A stretch of 64,000 nucleotides of DNA. It comes from Oceanobacillus sp. FSL K6-2867. Its GTDB lineage: Bacteria > Bacillota > Bacilli > Bacillales > Amphibacillaceae. Shown here piece after piece: positions 18,318 to 27,234 of this stretch. Within the stretch, counting starts at the first letter, position 1. Each line of letters opens with the position of its first letter. The position numbers and the translations under genes are program-made. The notes under the pieces are model-generated. The model saw only the letters and a list, made by a program, of their open reading frames with translations. It ran no database searches and was not told the origin of the DNA. Where the stretch lies: assembly GCF_037963145.1 (NCBI RefSeq), contig NZ_CP150144.1:1488001-1552000 (forward strand), given 5' to 3'.

Positions 18318-18321
18318 TTCG

Positions 18322-19335
18322 TTATCCTAGCCTCCTTCTTCTCAATAAAATAACAATAAATACGACTGCACCGACTGTTCCAAGTATCAAAGAGACAGGT
18401 ACTTCAAACGGCATGATAATTGTCCGGGATATTATATCAGAAATGGTTAGGGCACCCATTCCAGACACACAAACCCAAGGCAAGTTACTCCTAAGATCAT
18501 CGCCTCTAAACATGGAAACAATATTTGGTACAATTAAACCTAAAAAAGGTAAATTTCCAATAACAGCTGCGACAATTCCAACTGCAAGAGCAATAAGACC
18601 TGTACCAATAAGAACAATCTTATTATAACTAACTCCAAGACTTGTTGTAACATCTTCCCCTAACCCAGCTAAAGTCAATCTATCAGCATAGATAAAAATA
18701 AGAATAGTAATTAAAACAATCAGCCATAGATATTCATATCTTCCAATTTGAATCGACGCAAAAGAACCTACAAACCAGGTTTCAACATTTTGGGACATTT
18801 GAAAAACGAGTCCAATAAAAGTGGAAATTGCAGAAATAACCGCTCCAAGCATTATCCCAATAATCGGGACAATTAAAGACGAACGAAGTTTAACTCTTCT
18901 TAAAAACAAAAAGAAAACCATCGTTCCTATAAAGGAAAAAATGATTGCCCCTGTCATTCTTTGGACTAAAGTTGGCGCAGGAAATACTAAATAAGCAAAA
19001 ATTAATCCCAAGCCTGCCCATTCAATTGTTCCTGTTGTAGTTGGTTCAACTAAGCGGTTTTGTGTAATAAGTTGCATGACGAGTCCTGACATTGCCATTG
19101 CAGCTCCAGTAAGCATTAATGCAGCTGTCCTTGGAATACGAGTGATGAAAAACATATCCATTCCATCCTCTTGTCCCCGTATATCATAAACCCCAGTAAA
19201 CATTGAAATAATACCAAGAATAATAACAATTATAATGGCTACTATAAAAGGTTTCGTCCATATTTTATGATGATTAGAACGTTGGGGCTGAGAGTTCTCA
19301 GCCCCGAAGGTTCCTTGTATTGTATTTTTAGGCAC
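18322..19335 (-). CDS. yclN: Siderophore ABC transporter permease, FecCD family (YclN-like)
   Basis: Permease of 337 aa starting at GTG 19335, 10 bases after AGGAG. It has the FecCD blocks RIPRTAALMLTGAAMAMSGLVMQ and GNLPFLGLIVPNIV. The segment QNRLVEPTTTGTIEWAGLG is what I remember of YclN/FatD-type proteins. It forms the heterodimeric channel with the next gene, four bases downstream. Confidence 0.87.
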   Translation of the reverse strand: MPKNTIQGTFGAENSQPQRSNHHKIWTKPFIVAIIIVIILGIISMFTGVYDIRGQEDGMDMFFITRIPRTAALMLTGAAMAMSGLVMQLITQNRLVEPTTTGTIEWAGLGLIFAYLVFPAPTLVQRMTGAIIFSFIGTMVFFLFLRRVKLRSSLIVPIIGIMLGAVISAISTFIGLVFQMSQNVETWFVGSFASIQIGRYEYLWLIVLITILIFIYADRLTLAGLGEDVTTSLGVSYNKIVLIGTGLIALAVGIVAAVIGNLPFLGLIVPNIVSMFRGDDLRSNLPWVCVSGMGALTISDIISRTIIMPFEVPVSLILGTVGAVVFIVILLRRRRLG

Positions 19336-19355
19336 TATAGTTATACTCCTCTATA

Positions 19356-20396
19356 CTACTCAGCAAAAGTATTTGCAAGATCTTCAAATAACTTTATAAA
19401 AGTTTGTATTGATTCATTTGTATACGTGTCTGCCGGTGCATAAACTAACTGTCCTTCAGAAACGGCAGTTGTGTTTTGAAGGGCAGGTGAATTATCAATA
19501 ACATCCTGAGCAGGGACTGCATCTGTGGATGATGATACCGCAGCATCACGATCTAGTACAAAAATCCAATCTGGATTTGTTTGTGCAATAGCTTCAACAG
19601 AAATATCATCACCCTGGTGATCTGAAGAAGCTTGGTCAATTTCTAATGCTGGAGTCCATTCGAAAATATCATACAATGGTCCCCAAACACGACCGGAATG
19701 AGGAGCTGAAAAAGCAATGTCTCCACCAGATACTATAACACTCATGACTGTATCTGTCCCGTTATATGCAGACTTAGCTTCTTCAATAGCCTGATCAAAA
19801 TCAGCTACCAATTGTTCAGCCTCTTCATTTTTATCAAAAATTTGCCCCAAAGAGAGCGTAGAATCTTTAAATCCATTTACTAAGTTTTCTCCAGGTGTAT
19901 TAGCTTCCTCGGAAACATCAATATTAAGATCGATAACAGCTGCATTTGGTACTATTTCTTTTATATCTTCATAATAGCTAGCAAATCTCTGACCGACAAT
20001 TACAACTTCAGGGTCTACAGCTGCTATAACTTCAAGGTTTGGTTCACGGTGATTTCCAATATTTTGAACTGACTCATCATCTACATATGGTGAATCTGCA
20101 GGCATTACATCCTTTGGAGCAGCAGATAATTCAATTCCCCAATCAGATAATGTTTCAAAAGTTCTATTATCTAAAGCAACAACATTCTTTGGATTTACTG
20201 GAACTGTAACTGTTCCATGAGCATCCTTAATTTCGACCGTTGCATCTTCAGCAGAATCCTCTTTCTCAGCAGAATCATTTACTTGCTCATCAGTTTCATC
20301 CGTTTCATTGCCTGAATCTGAGCAGGCTGCCAACATCAAAGCGAAAATTGCGAAAATTGCTATAATAAATGCCGATTTAAAATTAGACTTTCTCAT
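19356..20396 (-). CDS. yclQ: Siderophore-binding lipoprotein (YclQ-like)
   Basis: Periplasmic-binding-like lipoprotein of 346 aa. The signal ends in LMLAAC (Cys25) and is followed by an acidic Asp/Glu linker, then VEIKDAHGTVTVPVNPKNVVALDNRTFETLSDWGI, the standard start of iron-siderophore binders. The ATG has AGAGG upstream. A Fur-like box lies about 145 bases upstream. In B. subtilis the order is yclNOPQ; here the binding protein leads the permeases and the ATPase gene lies upstream of it. Petrobactin or a catecholate is the inferred ligand. Confidence 0.87.
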   Translation of the reverse strand: MRKSNFKSAFIIAIFAIFALMLAACSDSGNETDETDEQVNDSAEKEDSAEDATVEIKDAHGTVTVPVNPKNVVALDNRTFETLSDWGIELSAAPKDVMPADSPYVDDESVQNIGNHREPNLEVIAAVDPEVVIVGQRFASYYEDIKEIVPNAAVIDLNIDVSEEANTPGENLVNGFKDSTLSLGQIFDKNEEAEQLVADFDQAIEEAKSAYNGTDTVMSVIVSGGDIAFSAPHSGRVWGPLYDIFEWTPALEIDQASSDHQGDDISVEAIAQTNPDWIFVLDRDAAVSSSTDAVPAQDVIDNSPALQNTTAVSEGQLVYAPADTYTNESIQTFIKLFEDLANTFAE

Positions 20397-20980
20397 TTCT
20401 TCTACCTCTTCCCTTATGTAAGTTTTATAGACCAGCAGACTATTGAATTGATGAAATTAATATCTATGTTATATTTCAGTGCATGATTTAAATATTAATT
20501 ATTTCTATTTTACTATAGTGCACAGCTACAATACGAAACATTGATATTGATAATCAATCTCAATAACTCCATTTAAAGTATACCAAATCAAAAGGCGTTG
20601 TCAACTGTGTTTTGAAAGCTTTCATTATTTAAACTTATATCTTGCACTGTGTATAATCATCAGTTTAAAAATCCCATTCCGTTCTCAATTGCAGATGTCA
20701 TGCTAAAATGATTCATATGAGAATAGTTACTTAAACAATGAAAGAAACAGCTTATACACAAGCTTCTTGGAAAGTTCCAACGAATTGATTGAAAACTATG
20801 TTCCACACCATAAACATACGTGCTCCCTATGATTGAAGCACGCATGAAGATTTAACGTTTCTGCTAGCTGTACCAGCATCAAGTTAAATTGCCGTACAGA
20901 ATATTTTCCCCTAGATGTATGCATTGAGAATGAATGTGATTTGGACAACTTGGCATCTGGATTGTATTTGTTAACTTCTT
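20397..20980. other. 584-bp gap inside the siderophore locus
   Basis: Holds the Fur-like box at 20541-20563. Nearer the ATPase gene, one minus-strand frame (about 20999 to 20800) stays open for some 65 codons without a start or ribosome site and resembles nothing I know. It may be decayed coding sequence left by the rearrangement that separated the ATPase gene from the rest. Confidence 0.4.
20541..20563. promoter_or_regulatory. Fur-like box upstream of the yclQ-like gene
   Basis: TTGATATTGAT-A-ATCAATCTCAA is an 11-bp inverted repeat with one mismatch around a central A, and fits the Bacillus Fur pattern TGATAAT-n-ATTATCA. Iron repression of the binding protein and permeases is inferred. Confidence 0.7.
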
Positions 20981-21751
20981 TTAAACGATATGAGAGTCAA
21001 AGTATACGCAAAAACGACAACCGTTTTGCATATGAACTGGAATGTGCATATCATAGACTTCGTTTAATGACTCTGAATTAATAATTTCGTGTGTTGGGCC
21101 ATCTTTCACGAGACGTCCATCTCTTAAAGCTACAATGTGATCTGAATAAACAGAAGCAAAGTTAATATCATGCAATACAATCACAACTGTTTTACCTAGC
21201 TCATCGACAAGCTTCCGTAATATTTTCATGATTTGTACAGAATGCTTCATATCCAAATTATTTAATGGCTCATCCAGTAAAATATATTCTGTGTCTTGGG
21301 CAATAACCATAGAAATAAATGCACGTTGCTTTTGACCGCCAGACAGTTCATCTAAGAATTTATGTTGAATATCTGTTAAATTCAGATATTCAATTGCCTG
21401 GTCGACGATTCGATTATCCTCAGCATTTAGACGACCTTTCGAGTAAGGATATCGACCAAACGATACCAATTGTCTAATGGTTAGTTTCACATTTAAAAAA
21501 TTCGCTTGTCTTAAAATGGCAATACGCTTAGCGAATTCATTCGATTTCATATTTTTTATATTGTTTTTGTCTAGTAATACATCTCCAGTATCTGCATCAA
21601 GCAATCGGCTTACCATAGAAAGTAGCGTTGATTTCCCTGCACCGTTTGGTCCAATAAACGACGTAATTTTGTTAGGTTTAATTTGAACCGATACATCTTT
21701 TACGATAGATTTATTTCCATACTTCTTTGTCAAACCTTTTATTTCGATCAT
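20981..21751 (-). CDS. yclP: Siderophore ABC transporter ATP-binding protein (YclP-like)
   Basis: FepC-type ATPase, 256 aa. Walker A is GPNGAGKS, signature LSGGQKQRAF, Walker B YILLDEPLNNLD, H-loop VVIVLHDINFA. The C-terminus, NEVYDMHIPVHMQNGCRFCVYF, is typical of YclP/FatE. It energises the permeases encoded downstream on the same strand but is separated from them by 584 bases and has its own Fur-like palindrome. Confidence 0.87.
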   Translation of the reverse strand: MIEIKGLTKKYGNKSIVKDVSVQIKPNKITSFIGPNGAGKSTLLSMVSRLLDADTGDVLLDKNNIKNMKSNEFAKRIAILRQANFLNVKLTIRQLVSFGRYPYSKGRLNAEDNRIVDQAIEYLNLTDIQHKFLDELSGGQKQRAFISMVIAQDTEYILLDEPLNNLDMKHSVQIMKILRKLVDELGKTVVIVLHDINFASVYSDHIVALRDGRLVKDGPTHEIINSESLNEVYDMHIPVHMQNGCRFCVYFDSHIV

Positions 21752-22054
21752 GTCGTAGCCCTGCTTTCTTTAAGTATTAAATAAATGAGATAATTATCAC
21801 CAGTAATATTTACTGAAGGTATTGTATGTTATATTTAAATTAAGACATGTAGCACAAGAAATTTTCATAACGTTGTCCAAGTATTTTTCTAAGAATCAGC
21901 TTCCATTGAAAGGTGACTCTCTTCATCTGTGAAGTTTCATCTCCCTACTACCCGTATTTGGAAAGAAGTTACCAGCAGCTCCCATGTACATTTTTGTAGA
22001 GATATTTCATTATTGAACAACATTAGTGCTGCGTTTCATTACTAGACGGAGCTA

Positions 22055-22095
22055 ATAATATAATTAATAATGATTATCATTATTAATTATATTAT
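22055..22095. promoter_or_regulatory. 41-bp perfect palindrome with a Fur-box core
   Basis: Twenty bases on each side of the central T at 22075 are exact reverse complements, with core AATGATTATCATT. This contains several overlapping Fur half-sites and could bind more than one dimer. It probably gives iron control of the ATPase gene; a hairpin role is possible but there is no U-tract. Confidence 0.75.
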
Positions 22096-22383
22096 AGATG
22101 ACACGCATTTTAAAATCAATGTTTCTATCTATAATCCAGCTCAGAATAATAAATTTATTTCAACTTTGGCTATGCCGCGTTAAGCAACATCTACCGTAAA
22201 CTTAGCTTTCACCTTTCTCATCAATCGTCAACAATTCACAAAGAATGGTTATGATGCCAACAGTATTATGATATTTTTTTATTCCGTGGATGATATTAAA
22301 AAGTTTTTTGGTAATTAGAATACCTGAATAAAATCCTACGAACTTGAAGGTTTTCGAATTTATCGACATTACGGATAAATAAT

Positions 22384-22432
22384 AAAAAACTGCCCCCGAT
22401 TGTTAGAGTGTGTCTAACAATTGAGGGCAGTT
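22384..22432 (-). terminator. Terminator downstream of the FrnE/DsbA-like gene
   Basis: AACTGCCC...TTGTTAGA pairs with TCTAACAA...GGGCAGTT, about 20 bp per arm with a small mismatch. On the minus strand it ends in TTTTTTATT. Confidence 0.85.
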
Positions 22433-22520
22433 CATTGCAACATGCTTTTCATTTTTTATTCTTGTTAGCTCGTATTCAAAAGAAGGATAAAAAGAACGGG
22501 GTCGTCATTTTCACGCTCCC

Positions 22521-23234
22521 TTATTGATTGCATCCTTCATCCGTACAATACGACGTTTCAGACTTCTTTGGATTTAGCGATTGAAGAACCGGCTTCTCTT
22601 TTTCTTCTTCCCAAACCTTGTTAAGCACCTCTTCGAATACTTCGGAAGACTGGGCTCCAGAGACAGCATATTTCTCATTAAACACAAAGAACGGAACACC
22701 CTGCACCCCGATTTGACGTGCAACATCAATATCCTCATTCACTTTATTTCGATATTTATCTGAATGCAAAATGTTTTCCGTTTCTTCTTTATTCAAACCT
22801 GCCTCAGCCGCAAGCTTAACCAGTGTATCATGATCGCTTAACAGCTCAGATTCGGTAAAATATGCGTGAAGGAAACGCTCGGTAACTTCTTTTCCTTTTC
22901 CCTTCTCTTCAGCATATTTAGCTACTCGATGGGCATCAAACGTATTTGCATATTTCATATCATCAAAATTATAATTTAATCCTACAATGGCAGCTTGTTG
23001 GCCAACCTGCTGATTCATTGTTTTAACTTGCTCAATAGGAATCCCTTTTAATTCAGAAAATGTTTCATAGAAATTTTTTCCTGGTATATGCTCGGCTGTT
23101 GGATCCAGCTGATAGCTTTTATATTCTATTGTAATCTTATTTTTATGCGGGAATTTTTCCATTGCGTGTTCTAGCCTGCGTTTTCCGATATAGCAAAACG
23201 GGCAAACAAAATCGGACCATACTTCGATTTTCAT
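22521..23234 (-). CDS. DsbA-family thiol oxidoreductase (FrnE-like)
   Basis: Thioredoxin-fold protein of 237 aa with active site FVCPFCYIG (Cys11, Cys14), an inserted helical domain, and the cis-Pro loop VQGVPFFVF near residue 180. ATG 23234 lies 8 bases after GAGG; GTG 23243 overlaps that site. No signal peptide is present, so it is cytoplasmic, like FrnE/YwbO-type proteins that handle disulfides under oxidative stress. The C-terminal tail has an extra C-x4-C (YCTDEGC). The substrate is unknown. Confidence 0.85.
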   Translation of the reverse strand: MKIEVWSDFVCPFCYIGKRRLEHAMEKFPHKNKITIEYKSYQLDPTAEHIPGKNFYETFSELKGIPIEQVKTMNQQVGQQAAIVGLNYNFDDMKYANTFDAHRVAKYAEEKGKGKEVTERFLHAYFTESELLSDHDTLVKLAAEAGLNKEETENILHSDKYRNKVNEDIDVARQIGVQGVPFFVFNEKYAVSGAQSSEVFEEVLNKVWEEEKEKPVLQSLNPKKSETSYCTDEGCNQ

Positions 23235-23408
23235 TTTTAGCACCTCGCTTTCCTGTAAAATAGTTTACCATAGTAGCATACGATCTAAAACTAATGTGCT
23301 TGATTTTATGATGTTCATTGAAGACCTGAAGTGTTGTACAGAGTCATTAGCAGCCGGTTTCATTTGATTAGGTTTTACGATTGCTGATAAAAATATTTTC
23401 CTGATGAT

Positions 23409-23444
23409 AATAAACAAAGGCTGCCTATTTGGGCAGCCTTTGTT
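23409..23444 (-). terminator. Terminator of the YdaT-like gene
   Basis: AACAAAGGCTGCC (23413-23425) pairs with its near-complement at 23432-23444 around a six-base loop; T-rich on the minus strand side. Confidence 0.85.
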
Positions 23445-23468
23445 ATTGCACTTTTCTATTTGAAAGTC

Positions 23469-23924
23469 TTATTTATGAAACGTCTTTTTATCTTGAACAG
23501 TACCGTCCTGTTTATAAATTGTTAATGAAGTGCCCTTATTTTGAGCAATTTCCTTGGCTCGTTTAACTGCCTCGTCTTTGTTATCAAAAACCTTACTAGC
23601 ACGATTTGCACCGCTTGATTGCACTGCCCATCCGTCTTCATGCGCTATAACCTGCTCTCCTTCTTCCAATCGCTCTGGATTACTGTCATATTTTTTACCT
23701 TCTTTTGACCTCTCCGTCGGTTTACCATGCCGTTTATAGTCTTCAACCTCTTCTTTTTCGGCATTTTCACGCCATTCCTTTGCTTGTGTAATAGCTATTG
23801 GGATTGCACGGTCATCTGGATAGCCCTCATCCACCATAGAGTTGGCAATATCAATTGCTTTCTTTCTTGTAACCTCATTCAAATTTTTCATAGAAGAAGG
23901 GTAATCACCTAGTGTCCAAGGCAC
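23469..23924 (-). CDS. DUF2188 general-stress protein (YdaT-like)
   Basis: Soluble charged protein, 151 aa, starting at GTG 23924, 8 bases after GGGAG. The N-terminal half (PWTLGDYPSSMKNL...KKAIDIANSMVDEGYPDDRAIPIAITQAKEW) matches what I remember of B. subtilis YdaT, a sigma-B stress protein. The C-terminal half is a DUF2188 repeat (HEDGWAVQSSGANRASKVF...AKEIAQNKGTSLTIYKQDG). Its biochemical role is not known. It is transcribed alone and has its own terminator. Confidence 0.8.
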   Translation of the reverse strand: MPWTLGDYPSSMKNLNEVTRKKAIDIANSMVDEGYPDDRAIPIAITQAKEWRENAEKEEVEDYKRHGKPTERSKEGKKYDSNPERLEEGEQVIAHEDGWAVQSSGANRASKVFDNKDEAVKRAKEIAQNKGTSLTIYKQDGTVQDKKTFHK

Positions 23925-24025
23925 TCTAATCACTCCCTTAAGTTTTCATAACGATTCCCTTATTATCTGTTATAAAAACATGAGGTGTGAGTCATTCATT
24001 GACTGTTATTTAAATGTAAACAAGA

Positions 24026-24054
24026 AAAAAACAGCTATCATTCAGCTGTTTTCT
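24026..24054 (-). terminator. Terminator of fni, overlapping its stop codon
   Basis: AAAACAGCT and AGCTGTTTT form a 9-bp stem with a run of T on the minus strand. The fni stop codon TGA (24044-24042) falls at the base of the loop, so coding and termination signals overlap. Confidence 0.85.
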
Positions 24055-25097
24055 TCTAATAAAGACTGGCCCATAATACTGACGCGTTTTGTATTTTTTA
24101 ACTCCGTTAAGTTTTTTACTCCAATGCCAAACATTGTCATTTTTAATTCGAGTTCAATTTGCTCCATTGCTTCAATTACTGCTTCCGGAGATTCTGTTGC
24201 TGCCTGCAGCAAATGACGTGCAAAGCCAATCACATCTGCACCAATTGTAATAGCCTTCGCGGCATCGACCCCTGTTTTCATCCCCCCACTGGCAACTAAT
24301 GGAACTTCAGGAAGCTTGCTACGAACTGAGACAATACAATCTTTTGTAGGTATGCCCCAATTATTAAATGCCTCTGCAGCCGCTTTGCGTAGCGGATCAC
24401 GAGAACGTAATTTTTCCACCTGGCTCCAGGACGTGCCGCCTGCACCAGCAACATCAATATATGAAATCCCTGCATTATATAATTGTTGAGCGACTGTACC
24501 ATCAATCCCAAAACCAACTTCTTTTACTCCTACAGGTTTATCTAAAATTTTGCAAACCTGCTCAATTTTTGGAAGAAGGGATTCAAAGTTTAAATCTCCG
24601 CCATCCTGAACTGCTTCCTGTAAGCTGTTTAAATGCAGTACAATTGAATCTGCACCAGTTTTATCAATAATTCGCTGACATTCATCCGCTCCATAGCCAT
24701 AATTAAATTGAACTGCTCCGATATTGGCAATGATTGGAATCGATGGAGCTTGCTCACGGATTAAAAAGGATTCCTTATGTGCATCACTCTCTAAGAAAGC
24801 TCGTGTTGAACCAATCGCAAATGCCCAGCGTTTCTCTTCAGCAGCTATCGCGAGATTCTGATTAATCGTCGTTGCAAGCTCTGAACCACCTGTCATGGAG
24901 CTGACTAAAAATGGTGCTTTGAGGTCCTTTTCAAGAAAGCTCGTATCCAGTGCAATATCAGCAAAGTTTATTTCCGGCAACGCGTTATGTATAAAACTGA
25001 TTCCTTCGAGACCAGTTGACTTATTAACTCCTTCAACATTTCCAGTTAGACAAAGACGAATATGTTCAGTCTTACGTTGATTGATTCCTTGTTCCAT
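24042..25097 (-). CDS. fni: Type 2 isopentenyl-diphosphate delta-isomerase
   Basis: FMN- and NADPH-dependent isomerase, 351 aa, interconverting IPP and DMAPP for isoprenoid synthesis. Family blocks include RKTEHIRLC at the start, APFLVSSMTGG, HLNSLQEAVQDGGDLNF, GVKEVGFGI, YIDVAGAGGTSW and the FMN-phosphate site ASGGMKTGVDAAKAI. The ATG is behind a G-rich site (GGGGG). It is the type found in Bacillus in place of the metal-dependent type 1 enzyme. It stands alone. Confidence 0.92.
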   Translation of the reverse strand: MEQGINQRKTEHIRLCLTGNVEGVNKSTGLEGISFIHNALPEINFADIALDTSFLEKDLKAPFLVSSMTGGSELATTINQNLAIAAEEKRWAFAIGSTRAFLESDAHKESFLIREQAPSIPIIANIGAVQFNYGYGADECQRIIDKTGADSIVLHLNSLQEAVQDGGDLNFESLLPKIEQVCKILDKPVGVKEVGFGIDGTVAQQLYNAGISYIDVAGAGGTSWSQVEKLRSRDPLRKAAAEAFNNWGIPTKDCIVSVRSKLPEVPLVASGGMKTGVDAAKAITIGADVIGFARHLLQAATESPEAVIEAMEQIELELKMTMFGIGVKNLTELKNTKRVSIMGQSLLEENS

Positions 25098-25298
25098 GTG
25101 AAGTACCCCCGCAAAATTTAAATTAACGTTACCTTCTAGTTTACTTGTTTCCTTGGTGAAAAGAAAGCGAAGTGACGCTTATCATTTCAATAGGTATAAT
25201 TGACAGGACACAATATGTTTTTTTAATATCCGTATTCTATTTTTATTATATGTTATATTAAAAGAAACAAACCGTATCCTGACAGGGAGGCAATCACA

Positions 25299-25838
25299 TT
25301 GAAGAAGAAGGCTAAACAATTCGCAGCAAAAGCACATGAAGGACAAAAACGAAAGAACTCGGATGCCCCCTATATTACCCATCCTGTTCGTGTTGCTGAA
25401 CGGTTAGAGGCGGCTGGATTTCGGGAGGAGTTAGTTTGTGCCGGATATCTGCATGATGTTGTAGAAGATACACTGGTAGAACTGGAGGATATTGAACGCG
25501 AATTTGGTCCCGAAATAGCTCGTCTCGTTGCAGCACACACGGAAGATAAATCAAAATCTTGGCAAGAGCGTAAACAACACACAATCGATATGATAAAAAA
25601 CGCTGATCCGGAGGTGAAATATTTAGTTGTAGCAGATAAACTTGATAACCTGCTTGGTTTAGAAAAAGACTTGAAGGATCAAGGTGAAGCTGTCTGGGAA
25701 AAGTTTAATGCTGGCAGAGAAAAGCAAGGATGGTATAACAAATCGATTGCTTCCAATATGTACGCCGGATTAAATAACGAGGTGGTTCCTGATTATTTCC
25801 AATGCTTTGAGAAAGCTGTAGCGCGTGTATTCAACTAA
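25299..25838 (+). CDS. MESH1-like HD phosphohydrolase, candidate small alarmone hydrolase
   Basis: HD-domain protein of 179 aa, starting at TTG 25299 after AGGGAGG. It is built like the hydrolase half of RelA/SpoT: YITHPVRVA with His28, YLHDVVEDT with His52-Asp53, and VADKLDNL with Asp113. These are the four metal ligands of SpoT/MESH1 enzymes, and the length is that of stand-alone MESH1. No synthetase or regulatory domain follows. Removal of the 3' diphosphate from (p)ppGpp is the likely reaction; a different nucleotide substrate is possible. A bidirectional terminator separates it from rsgA. Confidence 0.75.
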   Translation: MKKKAKQFAAKAHEGQKRKNSDAPYITHPVRVAERLEAAGFREELVCAGYLHDVVEDTLVELEDIEREFGPEIARLVAAHTEDKSKSWQERKQHTIDMIKNADPEVKYLVVADKLDNLLGLEKDLKDQGEAVWEKFNAGREKQGWYNKSIASNMYAGLNNEVVPDYFQCFEKAVARVFN

Positions 25839-25883
25839 ATAGACGCCTTCTGAGTTTGTAAATAGCGATAACTCCTCATATAC

Positions 25884-25919
25884 AAAAGCACCTTTCTTAA
25901 AATTAAGAAAGGTGCTTTT
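25884..25919. terminator. Bidirectional terminator between the HD hydrolase and rsgA
   Basis: AAAAGCACCTTTCTTAA and its exact reverse complement form a 17-bp stem with a 2-base centre; A and T runs on either side serve both strands. Confidence 0.9.
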
Positions 25920-25920
25920 C

Positions 25921-26985
25921 TTATCGCTTTTTATGATGTTTATAATACACCTTTTGGGATTTTGAAATATGCTTCCATCTGCTTTTCTCATCCTGTTTTG
26001 CCTTCTGATTTTGTTTTCTTTTCTCATAAGCAAGCTCACGCTGCAGTTTTAAATAGCTTTCAAAACGCGCTTCAGATAGTTCGCCATTCACTAAAGCATC
26101 CTGAACACGGCAACCTGGTTCTGTATCGTGTTTGCAATCCGTAAACCGGCATTCAAAAGCAAGCTCTTCAACATCTTGAAATGTTGTATCAATCACTGAT
26201 TCGCCATCCCATAATTGCAGCTCCCTCATGCCTGGCGTATCAATTAACAATGCTCCATTTGGCAGACTAAACATTTCCCGATGTGTTGTTGTATGGCGGC
26301 CCCTGCTATCCGATTCGCGAATCCCTGTGGTAGCCTGGACTTCTTTTCCTAGCAATATGTTTACTAATGTCGATTTGCCAACTCCAGAAGACCCTAATAA
26401 TGCAACCGTGCTGCCAGCTGGCAAATATTCCATTAATTCGGAAACACCTTCTTTTGTAACACTGCTTACTGCAATAATAGGTATGCCTATCGCAACTTCC
26501 TCTACTGCTGTTATAGCAGCTTCCATCTCATCCTGTGAACAAGCATCTTTTTTAGTCAGTACAATAACTGGTGTTGCTCCACTGTCATAAGTTGCTAAAA
26601 TATAGCGTTCTACTCTCCTAACATTCAAATCGTGATTTAATGAATTAACAATAAAAACAGTGTCCATATTCGCTGCCACAATTTGTGCTTCAGTTTTCAA
26701 ACCCGCTGCCTGTCTCACAAATTGGCTTATACGTGGTAAAACCTTTCTGATAACAGCTTTTTTCTCTTCTTCAAGTTTCTGGACTTCAACCCAATCACCA
26801 ACCGCAGGATAATCCAGTGTATCATTGGTTTCATTCAACAGCTTCCCGCTTAGATGGGCCATATACTCCATTTTTCCATCAGAAATGCGATAGCTATTTT
26901 TTTGTACCGTAATTACACGAGCTATATTTTCAGGACTATTTAATTGGCTGGACTGATCCCAACCAAGTTTATGAAGTTGATCCAA
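25921..26985 (-). CDS. rsgA: Ribosome small-subunit GTPase RsgA-like (paralog type)
   Basis: Circularly permuted GTPase, 354 aa, from TTG 26985, 10 bases after GGAGG. Order of motifs: an OB-fold (about 30-90), G4 VLTKKDA, G1 GSSGVGKST, G2/G3 HTTTHREM and DTPGMREL, then the zinc site CRFTDCKHDTEPGC. It helps late 30S maturation in the cytoplasm. Standard RsgA genes sit beside prkC/rpe; this copy stands elsewhere and has a basic Lys/Arg/Gln-rich tail of some 35 residues, so it may be the second paralog many Bacillaceae carry. Confidence 0.85.
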   Translation of the reverse strand: MDQLHKLGWDQSSQLNSPENIARVITVQKNSYRISDGKMEYMAHLSGKLLNETNDTLDYPAVGDWVEVQKLEEEKKAVIRKVLPRISQFVRQAAGLKTEAQIVAANMDTVFIVNSLNHDLNVRRVERYILATYDSGATPVIVLTKKDACSQDEMEAAITAVEEVAIGIPIIAVSSVTKEGVSELMEYLPAGSTVALLGSSGVGKSTLVNILLGKEVQATTGIRESDSRGRHTTTHREMFSLPNGALLIDTPGMRELQLWDGESVIDTTFQDVEELAFECRFTDCKHDTEPGCRVQDALVNGELSEARFESYLKLQRELAYEKRKQNQKAKQDEKSRWKHISKSQKVYYKHHKKR

Positions 26986-27024
26986 TTTTAATTTTCCTCC
27001 TAATTGTCTGGAGGAAAAGTCATT

Positions 27025-27090
27025 TTATACCGACCGTTCCTCCATTTTGATACTTGTTTTCTGATATTGTTTCTTTAGCGTGTAAATCAT
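27025..27090 (-). CDS. 21-residue peptide upstream of rsgA
   Basis: ATG 27090 has an excellent AAGGAG site 9 bases upstream and opens a short frame of 21 residues, MIYTLKKQYQKTSIKMEERS and a final Val, ending 39 bases before the rsgA TTG. It is basic and has no membrane segment. It could be a leader peptide, a small protein or a chance frame; conservation is unknown. Confidence 0.35.
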   Translation of the reverse strand: MIYTLKKQYQKTSIKMEERSV

Positions 27091-27197
27091 AAAACATCAC
27101 TCCTTTCAAAATGGATGAACTTTATTAAACTTTATATTACTACAAATACATACATGCCACAATTAATGACGATATCAATCCACGCCTTTATACAGAA

Positions 27198-27232
27198 GAA
27201 ATCGACGCAGCTTCTGCCACGTCGATCTACTT
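27198..27232 (-). terminator. Probable terminator of the aldo/keto reductase gene
   Basis: ATCGACG/CGTCGAT stem followed on the minus strand by TTTCTTCT. The loop is 12 bases and the tract is broken, so strength is uncertain. Confidence 0.5.
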
Positions 27233-27234
27233 CT

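Larger units (their letters stand above)
21752..22520. other. 769-bp region upstream of the yclP-like gene
   Basis: Contains a 41-bp Fur-like palindrome (22055-22095) and, at the far end, the terminator of the FrnE-like gene. The rest shows no credible reading frame. The leader between the palindrome and the ATPase start is about 300 bases, long for a simple promoter region. Confidence 0.5.

Noticed and set aside
20660..20845. 61-codon frame downstream of the yclP-like gene
   Set aside because: No ribosome site and no recognisable protein; a different frame in the same stretch is longer but has no start.
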